A DNA stretch of 64,000 bases. Source: Belnapia rosea (GTDB lineage: Bacteria > Pseudomonadota > Alphaproteobacteria > Acetobacterales > Acetobacteraceae). Shown here piece after piece: positions 36,743 through 45,293 of the stretch. How positions within the stretch are numbered: position 1 is the stretch's first letter; every line of letters begins with the position of its first letter. Location: NCBI RefSeq assembly GCF_900101615.1, contig NZ_FMZX01000006.1:145600-209599 (forward strand), given 5' to 3'. The notes under the pieces are model-generated. The model worked only from the letters and a program-made list of their open reading frames with translations, made no database searches and was not told the DNA's origin. Both the position numbers and the translations under genes were made by a program.

Positions 36743-37318
36743 TCAGGTGAGGTCGTGCAGGTCCCGGCCCAAGGGCGGCCCGAGCCGGAACTCGGAAAAG
36801 CGTACCACAAGCCCGGCTCGTTCCGGCGTACAACACATCGGCCCGACCGTATAGCACGCGGCCCGGGGAAAGGGTGCCAGCCGAACCAAGCCCCAGCGCC
36901 ACCCATCCGCCGAGGCCTGCAGCCGCAGCACCCCCGCCGCCACCGTCAGCCGCAGCCGGAGGTCGCCCGGGTCGCCGGCATAGGGGCCGGTCGCCCAGTC
37001 CGACCGGCCGAGGGTCAGCACGCTGCCCAGCATCGCCTGGCCATCGGAGAGCTCGATCCCCGCCCTCAGCCAGCGCTCCGCATCCAGCCGCAGCATGATC
37101 CCGGCCTGGTCATAGAGCGCCCGGTACTCGGCCTGCACCCGCAGTTCCGCGGTGAAATCCCCCGCGGTGGCGAGGCCGAGGCAATGGCCGCTGTCGCGGG
37201 TGAAGCCGTAATGCGTCTCCCGCCAGAAATCCGTCCCCCGGTCGGTGACGACATGCAGGGCCTCGCCCTCGAACCACCATTCGGCGGGCTCGTTCAGCCA
37301 GCTGCCTTGCGCGAACAT
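36743..37318 (-). CDS. DUF1349 protein (YesU-like beta-sandwich)
   Basis: The 191-aa protein contains AEWWFEGEALHVVTDRGTDFW, ETHYGFTRDSGHCL, AEYRALYDQAGIMLRLDAE and ELSDGQAMLGSV, the DUF1349/YesU pattern of a concanavalin-like jelly roll that may bind sugars. No signal peptide is present. It lies 160 bp upstream of pqiA on the same strand and is divergent from the aminopeptidase gene. Role unknown. Confidence 0.85.
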   Translation of the reverse strand: MFAQGSWLNEPAEWWFEGEALHVVTDRGTDFWRETHYGFTRDSGHCLGLATAGDFTAELRVQAEYRALYDQAGIMLRLDAERWLRAGIELSDGQAMLGSVLTLGRSDWATGPYAGDPGDLRLRLTVAAGVLRLQASADGWRWGLVRLAPFPRAACYTVGPMCCTPERAGLVVRFSEFRLGPPLGRDLHDLT

Positions 37319-37377
37319 CCGCCCTCCCCTTGCCGCCCGTCCCGGGCCTCGGGATAGTCGCCCTCCCGTTCAGGACC

Positions 37378-38646
37378 ATGATGATGGATACGCATCAGAC
37401 CAGCCTTTCCCCGCAATCCCCGACACATGCCCAGCGCCTCGACCGGCTGGCGGAGCTCGCGGTGCGGGTCGGGCTGAACCTGGCCCCGGGGCAGGAGCTG
37501 GTGATGACGGCGCCGGTCGAGGCGCTGCCGCTCGCCCGCCGCATCACCGAGCAGGCCTACCGCGCCGGGGCCTCGCTCGTCACCACCATCCTCGGCGATG
37601 ACGAGATGGCGCTGGCCCGCTACCGCCATGCCTCCGAGGACAGCTTCGACACCGCGCCCGGCTGGCTGTTCGACGGCATGGCCGAGGCCTTCCGCCGCGG
37701 CGCCGCCCGGCTGGCGATTGTCGGCGACAACCCGACCCTGCTGGCCGGCGAGGATGCCGAGCGGGTGGCCCGGGCCAATCGCGCCCGCTCCATCGCCTAT
37801 CGCCCGGCGTTGGAGCTGATCACCGCGACGGCGATCAACTGGTCGCTCGTCGCCAGCGCGACCCCGGCCTGGGCCGTCACCGTCTTCCCGGACCTGCCGG
37901 CGGAGGCTGCCCTCGCCCGGCTCTGGGACGCCATCTTCGCCGCATCCCGCGTCGACGAGGCGGATCCGGTCGGCGCCTGGGCCGCGCACAACGCTCGGCT
38001 GATGGAGAAGCGGACCATGCTGAACGCGCGGCGCTATGCCGCGCTGCGCTTCCGCGGGCCGGGCACCGACCTCACGGTCGGCCTCGCCGATGGCCATGCC
38101 TGGATGGGTGGCCTCTCCACCGCCAAGAACGGCATCACCGGCAACCCGAACATCCCGACCGAGGAGGTCTTCACCACCCCGCACCGGACGGTGACCGAGG
38201 GCGTCGTCTCAGCCACCAAGCCGCTCTCCTACCAGGGCACGCTGATCCGCGACATCCGCGTGCGCTTCGAGGCCGGCCGCATCACCGAGGCGCAGGCCAG
38301 CACCGGCCAGGCGGTGCTCGAACGGATGATCGGCACCGACGAAGGCGCCCGCATGCTGGGCGAGGTGGCGCTGGTGCCGAATTCCAACCCCATCTCGCGG
38401 AGCGGCCTGCTCTTCTTCAACACCCTCTTCGACGAGAATGCGGCGAGCCATATCGCCCTCGGCCAGGCCTATTCCAAATGCTTCCTCGACCAGAACCTGG
38501 ATGCGGCGGCGCTGGACGCGGCCGGGGCCAACCGCAGCCTCATCCATGTCGATTGGATGATCGGCTCGGCCGAAACGGATGTGGACGGCATCGACGCGAC
38601 CGGGATTGCCGAGCCACTGATGCGCGCCGGCGAGTGGGTAAAGTAG
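37378..38646 (+). CDS. M29-family aminopeptidase (AmpS/AmpT type)
   Basis: The protein is about 420 aa with LAELAVRVGLNLAPGQELV, GASLVTTILGDDEMAL, KRTMLNARRYAALRFRGPGTDLTVGL, GNPNIPTEEVFTTP, LFFNTLFDENAASHIALG and IHVDWMIGSAETDVDGI. This includes the Glu, His, Tyr and Asp metal ligands of the cobalt/zinc M29 peptidases. Three tandem ATGs (37378, 37381, 37384) follow AGGA; 37384 has the best spacing. Cytoplasmic peptide turnover. No operon partner. Confidence 0.94.
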   Translation: MMMDTHQTSLSPQSPTHAQRLDRLAELAVRVGLNLAPGQELVMTAPVEALPLARRITEQAYRAGASLVTTILGDDEMALARYRHASEDSFDTAPGWLFDGMAEAFRRGAARLAIVGDNPTLLAGEDAERVARANRARSIAYRPALELITATAINWSLVASATPAWAVTVFPDLPAEAALARLWDAIFAASRVDEADPVGAWAAHNARLMEKRTMLNARRYAALRFRGPGTDLTVGLADGHAWMGGLSTAKNGITGNPNIPTEEVFTTPHRTVTEGVVSATKPLSYQGTLIRDIRVRFEAGRITEAQASTGQAVLERMIGTDEGARMLGEVALVPNSNPISRSGLLFFNTLFDENAASHIALGQAYSKCFLDQNLDAAALDAAGANRSLIHVDWMIGSAETDVDGIDATGIAEPLMRAGEWVK

Positions 38647-39014
38647 GAGCCGGCGCCGCTTCGGCTTGCCGTCGGCATGACTGCGCAATAGTGGATTTTC
38701 TTGGCCGTCGAGGTGATAGGTCCATCTCGGCGTTCAGCGCTTACGTGGCGACCGCCTTCTTGAGCTCGTCGAGCGAGCCACTCTGCTGCAGGATGGTGGT
38801 GGCGCCTGTGCCCGGCAGCAACTCATCCGCGATGTGCGGCGCTTTCCGTAGTCGCTACGGAGGGGCCGCCGCCATCAACCGGGAATGCGCTCCTCGGCCT
38901 ATGCCGAGGGCGGCCTGTCTTGCCTGAGGCCCTGACCGGCTATGCGGCGGGTTGGCAGCAAGTTCCACGATTTCCTGCATGCCAACCCTCATGGAAACAG
39001 ATGCTGAATTCGCA
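38647..39014. other. Intergenic stretch with a possible gene-tail remnant
   Basis: These 368 bp have no complete gene. On the minus strand a 34-codon tail (38741-38845) reads LPGTGATTILQQSGSL then DELKKAVAT before a stop. This looks like coding sequence and resembles the end of pyrroline-5-carboxylate-reductase-like proteins, but its 5' part is missing beyond a hairpin CCGTAG-TCG-CTACGG (38846-38860). It is a possible remnant only. Confidence 0.3.
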
Positions 39015-39803
39015 TCATGGTTTAGGTTTTGGATAGAGCGCCCTGCCGGCAATCCTGGCGACCTCAAGCAAGTCCTGTCCAAAGCTCTGGACCGCTTGCT
39101 CCTGGTACTGCCCGGCTATGCAGACGCCGCTCAGGCCAAATCGCGGTATGCCGTCCGCATCGCTGACGACTGTCCCAACGCTGATGATGCCGCTGTACAG
39201 ATTGTTGTTGTCCGTTGCCCAGCCGCGATCCCGCGCAGCAACTACCTCCGACCGATAGGTGTCGAAGCCTGGGTTGGATTGCCAACGCAGCGTCTTGAAC
39301 CGCCGGGACAGTTCGGCGGTTGGCAAATCCATCGCTGCGGCGATGCTCCGGCCAACTGCCCCGGCGAAGGCGGGCATGCGGAACCCGACGCTGATTTCCA
39401 CGCGGATGGCGCTTTGGCTGTGCGCGCGGTCCACCAGGATGACGTGGTCATCCTCGGTGATGCGCCAGAGCAGGACGAGCATGCCATGCTTTATGGCCAA
39501 CCGTTCCATCTCAGGCCGGATCAGTGCAGTGGGGCTGGTGCCGATCAGGCCTGCGGCCAATTCGGCAATGGCCAGCCCGAGCGAGTAGGTCTTCTCCACA
39601 TGATGGAACGCCACGTACCGCGCACGAGTGAGGGTACGCAGGATGTTGAAGCATGTGCTGGTGCTCACCCCGCTGGCCCGTGCGACGGCGGCGACCCCCA
39701 TCGGCTTCGTGGAGGCGGCGAGGCTGGCCAGGATCTGGACGGCATTGAAGACCGCACCAACATCCTTCTGCGATGTCCTCGAGGTATCGGACTCGTCGTA
39801 CAT
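39015..39803 (-). CDS. IclR-family transcriptional regulator
   Basis: The 262-aa protein has the IclR winged helix (AVQILASLAASTKPMGVAAV, ARASGVSTSTCFNILRTL) at about residues 17-80 and the effector domain (MERLAIKHGMLVLLWRI, FRMPAFAGAVGRSIAAA, RSEVVAARDRGWATDNN). The base composition is less GC-rich than its neighbours. ATG 39803 is chosen from the family N-terminus. It lies next to the SDR and the acyl-CoA synthetase cluster on the right and is a likely regulator of it. Confidence 0.93.
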   Translation of the reverse strand: MYDESDTSRTSQKDVGAVFNAVQILASLAASTKPMGVAAVARASGVSTSTCFNILRTLTRARYVAFHHVEKTYSLGLAIAELAAGLIGTSPTALIRPEMERLAIKHGMLVLLWRITEDDHVILVDRAHSQSAIRVEISVGFRMPAFAGAVGRSIAAAMDLPTAELSRRFKTLRWQSNPGFDTYRSEVVAARDRGWATDNNNLYSGIISVGTVVSDADGIPRFGLSGVCIAGQYQEQAVQSFGQDLLEVARIAGRALYPKPKP

Positions 39804-40096
39804 GGGATTGGCTTCAGGCTTTCGGATAAGGCTTTTCAATAGGGTCAATTGCCACGGCTTCCACCCAAGACCGCTACCCTGGGCCGCTGCGTGGCCACCG
39901 ATCCCTGTACCGGCCCAGCCTTCCATCAGCTGCATGAGTCCGGTGATGCCGCTGGCAGCCAGGCGGTGGCTCGATGCGAGGCGCCAGACCCTTCCGCCTG
40001 CTTTATCGCCCGTACCGGCACGCCGGGCATCGTCGCCACCGCACCCACGGATCCGGACCGAAGCAGCCGAGCCTGGTCACCGTATCCATCGCCGCC

Positions 40097-40867
40097 TCAC
40101 ACCGTCACCAGGCCGCTATCGACCGGCAGGATCACGCCGGTGGTGATGCGGGATTCGTCGGAGGCCAGGTAGAGCGCCGCATGCGCCATGTCGGCCGGCT
40201 CGCCGAGGCCGAGGAGATGCGTGGCGCTCAGCGCCTGCATGGCGGCGCTGCCGGCGAGGAGGCCGCGCACCCGTTCGGTCAAGGTCACCGTCGGCGCAAT
40301 GGCGTTCACCCGCACGCGTTGCGGCCCGAACTCGACCGCCAGCGAGCGCGTGAGGGCCGCGACGCCGCCCTTCGCGGCCGTGTAGCAGTCGCGTCCGGGA
40401 AACCCCATCAGCGCCACCACCGACGCCATGTTGATCACCGAGCCACCGCCGGATCGGATGATCTCGGGAATGCCGAACCGGCAGCCCAGGAAGGTGCCGA
40501 AGAGATCGAGCCGGATGGCGCGCCAGAATTCCTCGATCGGAACCTGGGTGACGTCGGCATCGACGCTTGTCGAGCCGCCTGCATTGTTGTGGAGCACGTC
40601 CAGCCTGCCGTAGTGCTGCACCGCCTGCCGGATCGCCGCCTCGATGCTGCTGGGCTCACCCACATCGGTCGTGATCGCGATGGCGTCGCCGCCTGCCGCC
40701 TGGATGCGGTGCGCCGTGCCCTCTCCGCTCGGCGCATCGATCTCCGCGATCACCACCCTGGCGCCCTCCCGTGCGAACAGCTCGGCCGTGCTCCGGCCGA
40801 TGCCGGTCCCTGCGCCGGTGATGAAGGCGACCTTGCCGGCCAACCTGCCCCCTGACTTCTCCCCCAC
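40097..40867 (-). CDS. SDR family oxidoreductase
   Basis: The 256-aa short-chain dehydrogenase has the NAD(P) site KVAFITGAGTGIGRSTA, LHNNAGGS, active-site INMASVVALMGFPGRDCYTAAKGG (Ser, Tyr, Lys) and NAIAPTVTLTE. It starts at GTG 40867, where GGGAGG lies about 9 bases upstream; the open frame continues upstream without coding character. It is divergent from the acyl-CoA synthetase operon across about 370 bp and shares its likely IclR control. Substrate unknown. Confidence 0.92.
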   Translation of the reverse strand: MGEKSGGRLAGKVAFITGAGTGIGRSTAELFAREGARVVIAEIDAPSGEGTAHRIQAAGGDAIAITTDVGEPSSIEAAIRQAVQHYGRLDVLHNNAGGSTSVDADVTQVPIEEFWRAIRLDLFGTFLGCRFGIPEIIRSGGGSVINMASVVALMGFPGRDCYTAAKGGVAALTRSLAVEFGPQRVRVNAIAPTVTLTERVRGLLAGSAAMQALSATHLLGLGEPADMAHAALYLASDESRITTGVILPVDSGLVTV

Positions 40868-41241
40868 GACTGCCGACCTCCCGTTGTTGCAGCCAGCTGC
40901 CGAGGCATGCCGGCCGATGTGATGGGCGTCACCGCCCGAACGCCCTCGGCGGATGCCTGTCCCGCGCGGCAGGGCGCTTGAAGCAGCCCTGCAAGGGGGG
41001 ACCCGTGACGGCGGACCGCCAGTGGGCTTGCATCCAGTGGGGAGAATGGTATCCAATATTCTGAATGATGGCCAGCCCAACCGCAGGCGGCCGGAAAGAT
41101 GCCGGGGAGGACAACCAGTTGCGCATCCTGCAGTCCCAGCGCCTGCGTGCCGGCAGCCACCGGCGAGACACTGGCCACACCGTGGTGACGGGCCCATGCC
41201 CGGGGCCTGTCCATGCCCAGGCGATGGCGAGGCGCTGAGCG
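40868..41241. promoter_or_regulatory. Divergent control region of the SDR and acyl-CoA synthetase operon
   Basis: These 374 bp have no supported gene. An AT-rich island at 41041-41070 (GAATGGTATCCAATATTC, then TGAATGATG) stands out in GC-rich DNA. It holds imperfect GAAT/ATTC dyads of the kind seen at IclR and GntR sites, so it is a candidate operator for the adjacent IclR protein. Confidence 0.4.
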
Positions 41242-43197
41242 ATGGAGCAGAAGCACGCGCCCATCTGGCATCCCAGCCCAGGGGAGGCCTCCGGCTCCCA
41301 TTTGGCGAGGCTCATCGCCAGCCTCGGGCTGACCTCGCTCGAGGAACTCCTGGACCACGCCAACCGGCACCCGGACCGGTACTGGCGCGGCGCCATCGAC
41401 GCCCTTGGCATCCGGTGGCGGCGGGACTACGCGGTGTTCCTCGACTTGGCCGATGGGATCCAGTTCCCCCGCTGGTTCGTGGGCGGCGAGCTGAACTGGC
41501 TGGACACGATATTCGCCCATGGCATGGCGGATGGAGCAGGCAGGCCCGCCGTCATCGCCACGGACGAGGCGGGCGGGACACGCCAGGTCACCTATGCTGA
41601 GCTGCGGGCGCAGGTGGCCCGCTTCGCCGCCGGGCTGGCGCGGCGCGGTCTGCGGCGCGGCGACCGTGTCGGCCTGCTGATGGAGAGCGGCACCGAGGCG
41701 GTCGTATCCCTGCTCGCCCTGTCCTGGCTGGGCGCCGTCGCGGTGCCGCTGTTCAGCGGCTTCGGCGTCGATGCCATCGTCTCCCGGCTGTCGGCCTGCG
41801 AGGCGCGGGCGCTGATCGCTACGAGCGGCTTCGACCGCCGCGGGCGCAGGATCGATGTGAAGCCCCTGCTGCGGGAGGCGCGATCCCAGCTGCCGACCCT
41901 CGAGCTGCTGATCCTCAAGGGATCGCCGGAGGAGGTTGGCGCCATGCCGCAGGCCGTCGCCTGGGGCGAGGTCGGCGACGCCGCCGCGGATGAAGGGATG
42001 GCCGGCAAGGAGCCCGCCGGCATGGCGCCGGACGAGCCCATGATGGTCATCTACACCTCGGGCACGACCGGCAAGCCCAAGGGGGCGGTCCATACTCATG
42101 GCGGCTTCCCGCTCAAGATCGCGCATGACGCCGCGGTGCATCTCGATATCGGCGCCGGCGACGTGTTCTTCTGGCCGGCCGATATGGGTTGGGTCGCGGG
42201 GCCGCTGACGATCGCCGCGGCGCTCATGCGCGGCGCGACCCTGGTCTGCTACGATGGGGCACCCGACTTCCCCGACTGGTCCCGCCTGTCCCGCCTCGTC
42301 GCGGCGCATCGGGTGACGCATCTCGGCGCGTCACCGACCTTGATCCGCGGCCTCGCGGGGAATGCGGCGCTGGCGACCGCGGCCCCGCTCGACACGGTGC
42401 GGCTGCTGATCACGGCGGGCGAGGTGATCGCGCCCGAGCACATGGTCTGGTACCAGCGCCATATGGGCCGCGGGACCTGCCCGGTCATCAACTACTCCGG
42501 CGGCACGGAGGTTTCCGGCGCCCTCGTCGCCAATGTCCTGCTGCGCCCGATTGTCCCGGCCGGCTTCAACTGCATCTCGCCCGGCGTGCAGGTCGATGTG
42601 GTGGATGATGCGGGGCAGCCGGTCCGCGACCGGGTGGGCGAGCTGGCGATTCTGCAGCCTTTCGTCGGCATGACGCAGTCCTTCTGGCGGGACCGCGAGC
42701 GCTACCTGGAGACCTACTGGACGCAGGTGCCCGGGATCTGGATGCATGGCGACCTCGCCATGCGGACCAGCGACGACATGGTCTTCCTGCTGGGGCGTTC
42801 GGACGACACGCTGAAGGTGGCGGGCAAGCGGCTCGGCCCCGCCGAGGTCGAGGACGTGCTGCTGGAACTGCCGGAGGTCAGCGAGGCCGCGGCCATCGGC
42901 GTGGAGGACGCGGCGAAGGGCCAGAAGCTGGTGGTCTTCATCGTCCCCGCGCCGGGCCAGCCATCCGGCCCGGCTCTGGCCGCCAGGGCTGCGGCGGCGG
43001 TGGAGAGCCGGCTGGGCCGGCCATTCAGGCCGGCCAGGGTCCACATCGTCGGCGACCTTCCCAAGACGCGGAGCCAGAAGGTCATGCGGCGCGTCATCCG
43101 GCGGGTCTATGCAGGCGAGAACCCGGGGGATCTCGGCTCCCTCGACAACCCGCCCGCCATCGAGCGGATCCGCGCCGCCGCGCAGGAGACCGGCTGA
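41242..43197 (+). CDS. Acetyl-CoA-synthetase-like acyl-CoA synthetase 1
   Basis: The 651-aa AMP-forming ligase has the N-terminal ACS_N region (DGIQFPRWFVGGELN), P-loop YTSGTTGKPKGAVHTHGG near residue 270, PADMGWVAGP, VINYSGGTEVSG, HGDLAMRTSDD, and the C-terminal hinge and catalytic Lys region (GRSDDTLKVAGKRLGP, LPKTRSQKVMRRVIRR). It activates a carboxylic acid to its CoA thioester. It is the first gene of a five-gene rightward block and is clearly related to the second synthetase at 45.3 kb. The substrate is unlikely to be simple acetate because a specific binding protein and crotonase are co-encoded. Confidence 0.93.
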   Translation: MEQKHAPIWHPSPGEASGSHLARLIASLGLTSLEELLDHANRHPDRYWRGAIDALGIRWRRDYAVFLDLADGIQFPRWFVGGELNWLDTIFAHGMADGAGRPAVIATDEAGGTRQVTYAELRAQVARFAAGLARRGLRRGDRVGLLMESGTEAVVSLLALSWLGAVAVPLFSGFGVDAIVSRLSACEARALIATSGFDRRGRRIDVKPLLREARSQLPTLELLILKGSPEEVGAMPQAVAWGEVGDAAADEGMAGKEPAGMAPDEPMMVIYTSGTTGKPKGAVHTHGGFPLKIAHDAAVHLDIGAGDVFFWPADMGWVAGPLTIAAALMRGATLVCYDGAPDFPDWSRLSRLVAAHRVTHLGASPTLIRGLAGNAALATAAPLDTVRLLITAGEVIAPEHMVWYQRHMGRGTCPVINYSGGTEVSGALVANVLLRPIVPAGFNCISPGVQVDVVDDAGQPVRDRVGELAILQPFVGMTQSFWRDRERYLETYWTQVPGIWMHGDLAMRTSDDMVFLLGRSDDTLKVAGKRLGPAEVEDVLLELPEVSEAAAIGVEDAAKGQKLVVFIVPAPGQPSGPALAARAAAAVESRLGRPFRPARVHIVGDLPKTRSQKVMRRVIRRVYAGENPGDLGSLDNPPAIERIRAAAQETG

Positions 43198-43261
43198 GGT
43201 CCCGCGCCGGCCAGCCACGCCACGGACGACACGATCCAGAACGAAGAACGGGAGGAATGCC

Positions 43262-44476
43262 TTGACCCATCCGATAGCCGGCGCCCTGGCGCGCCGTACC
43301 GTGCTTGGCACGGCCCTGGCGGGCCTCGCGGCGCCGCCCGTGCTGCGGGCCCAATCGCCTTCCGTGAAGCTCGGCATCCTGACCGATATGAGCTCGGTCT
43401 ATGCGGACTACGCGGGCATCGGATCGGTCGAGGCGGCGCGGCTCGCGGCGGTCGATTCCGGGCTTGGCGACCGCGTGCAGATCGTCTCCGCCGATCATCA
43501 GAACAAGCCGGATGTCGGCTCCAACACCGCGCGATCCTGGTATGACAGCCAGGGCGTCGACGCGATCTTCGACTGTCCGACCGGCTCGGTCGCCCTGGCG
43601 GTGAACACCGTCGCCGGCCAGTCACGCAAGCTCTGCATCTTCAGCACCGCCATCATCGACCGGCTGACGGAGGAGGACTGCAACGGCTACGGCCTGTCCT
43701 GGACCTGGGACATCTACTCGGTGGCGCGCAGCAGCGTGCAGCTCCAGATGAAGCGCGGCCTCGACACCTGGTTCATCATCCACCAGGACTATGCCTCCGG
43801 CCATGCGCTGGCCGCCACGGCGCGGGAGACGCTGCAGGTCGCGGGGGGGAAGGTCGTCGGGCAGGTCGCGCATCCGCTCGGCACGACGGATTTCTCCGCC
43901 TTCCTGCTGCAGGCGCAGGCCAGCCGCGCCAAATTCGTCATGTTCACGGCCGGTGGCTCGGACCTGATCAATGCGCTCAAGCAGGTGCGCGAGTTCGGGC
44001 TGGTCCAGCGCGGCCAGCAGATCGGCACCATGTTCACCGTGATCACCGATGTGCATGGCATCGGCCTGGAGGCGCTGCAGGGCCTCAACTTCGTCACCGC
44101 CTTCTACTGGGACCGCGACGAGCAGACCCGCGCATGGGCGCGGCGGTTCTTCGCGGTGCGGCAGAAGCAGCCGACCATGTTCCAGGCCGGCGTCTACTCC
44201 GCCGTTCTCCAGTACCTGAACGCGGTGAAGGCGACCGGCAGCACCAAGGCGGAGGATGTACGCGCCCATCTCCGGGACCATCCGTTCGAGGACGTCTTCG
44301 CCCGCAATGCCCGCCTGCTGCCCAATGGCCGCATGGTCCACGACATGCTGACCGCCCGTATCAAGACCCCCGCGGAGCAGCGCCATCCCTGGGACTACTA
44401 CGAGATCCTGGGCGTCGTGCCCGGCGCGGAGGCCTTCCGTACCCTCGAACAGAGCCAGTGCAGGAAGCCGTTCTGA
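43262..44476 (+). CDS. ABC transporter substrate-binding protein (branched-chain amino acid/organic-acid type)
   Basis: The 404-aa periplasmic binding protein begins near LARRTVLGTALAGLAAPPV, a twin-arginine-like signal with cleavage near RAQS. The LivJ/Peripla_BP_6 fold follows: VKLGILTDMSSVYADYAG, DHQNKPDVGSNTARSWYD, FIIHQDYASGHAL and TDFSAFLLQAQAS. TTG 43262 is the start: GGGAGGA lies 5 bases upstream and the nearby ATG is out of frame. No permease or ATPase gene is in the window, so it is an orphan binding protein. The stop overlaps the next ATG by one base. Confidence 0.92.
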   Translation: MTHPIAGALARRTVLGTALAGLAAPPVLRAQSPSVKLGILTDMSSVYADYAGIGSVEAARLAAVDSGLGDRVQIVSADHQNKPDVGSNTARSWYDSQGVDAIFDCPTGSVALAVNTVAGQSRKLCIFSTAIIDRLTEEDCNGYGLSWTWDIYSVARSSVQLQMKRGLDTWFIIHQDYASGHALAATARETLQVAGGKVVGQVAHPLGTTDFSAFLLQAQASRAKFVMFTAGGSDLINALKQVREFGLVQRGQQIGTMFTVITDVHGIGLEALQGLNFVTAFYWDRDEQTRAWARRFFAVRQKQPTMFQAGVYSAVLQYLNAVKATGSTKAEDVRAHLRDHPFEDVFARNARLLPNGRMVHDMLTARIKTPAEQRHPWDYYEILGVVPGAEAFRTLEQSQCRKPF

Positions 44477-45261
44477 TGGAACTCGGGCTGCGCGGCCGCC
44501 GTGCCCTCGTCACCGGTGCCTCCAAGGGCATCGGCCTCGCCTGCGCGGAGACCCTCGCCGCGGAGGGCTGCGACATCGTCCTGGTCGCCCGCAGCGCCGG
44601 CGACCTCGCCGCCGCCGCTGCGCGTCTGCGCGGCACCGGCAATATCGCGGTAAGCACCCGGGCGCTCGACCTCAGCGACAGCCGCAGCATCGACGCGCTG
44701 GCCGCCGAGTTCCCGGACACCGACATCCTCGTCAACAACGCAGGCGCGATCCCCGGCGGCTCGCTCGACGAGATCGACGAGGCCCGCTGGCGCGCGGCCT
44801 GGGACCTGAAGGTGTTCGGCTACATCCATATGTGCCGCCGCTTCTACGCGTCGATGCGCGACCGCGGGACGGGTGGCGTGATCGTCAACGTCATCGGGGC
44901 CGCCGGCGAGAGTCCCGATGCCGACTACATCGCGGGCAGTGCCGGCAATGCCTCGCTCATGGCCTTCACTCGCGCGCTCGGCGGCAGGGCGCCCGCGGAC
45001 GGGCTGCGGGTGGTCGGCATCAATCCCGGCCCGATCCTCACGGACCGCCTGGAGGCCCTGCTGCGGCGACGCGCCGGGGAGACGCTGGGCGACCCCGGCC
45101 GCTGGCGCGAGACCATGGCCGACATGCCCTTCGGCCGCGCCGGCCGGGTGGAGGAGGTCGCGGCCCTCGTCGCCTTCCTGGCCAGCGACCTGTCCGGCTA
45201 CACCAGTGGTACCGTTGTCACCGTCGATGGCGGCATGGCAAGCCGCAGGAAGGCCTTCTGA
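44476..45261 (+). CDS. SDR family oxidoreductase
   Basis: The 261-aa short-chain dehydrogenase has RRALVTGASKGIGLACAE, DILVNNAGAIPGG, NVIGAAGESPDADYIAGSAGN and GINPGPILTDRLE. The classic YxxxK is replaced by a Y-IAGSAGN arrangement, with Tyr but no Lys four residues later, so catalysis may be atypical. It is coupled to the binding-protein gene by a one-base TGATG overlap. It probably oxidises or reduces an intermediate of the CoA pathway in this cluster. Confidence 0.9.
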   Translation: MELGLRGRRALVTGASKGIGLACAETLAAEGCDIVLVARSAGDLAAAAARLRGTGNIAVSTRALDLSDSRSIDALAAEFPDTDILVNNAGAIPGGSLDEIDEARWRAAWDLKVFGYIHMCRRFYASMRDRGTGGVIVNVIGAAGESPDADYIAGSAGNASLMAFTRALGGRAPADGLRVVGINPGPILTDRLEALLRRRAGETLGDPGRWRETMADMPFGRAGRVEEVAALVAFLASDLSGYTSGTVVTVDGGMASRRKAF

Positions 45262-45293
45262 CGTGCCTTGTGCTGGAGCAGGAGGTAACGCCC

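Noticed and set aside
41041..41070. A firm IclR operator in the divergent SDR/synthetase region
   Set aside because: Only imperfect GAAT/ATTC dyads are present and no second copy was found near the IclR gene, so it is left as a candidate within the intergenic entry.
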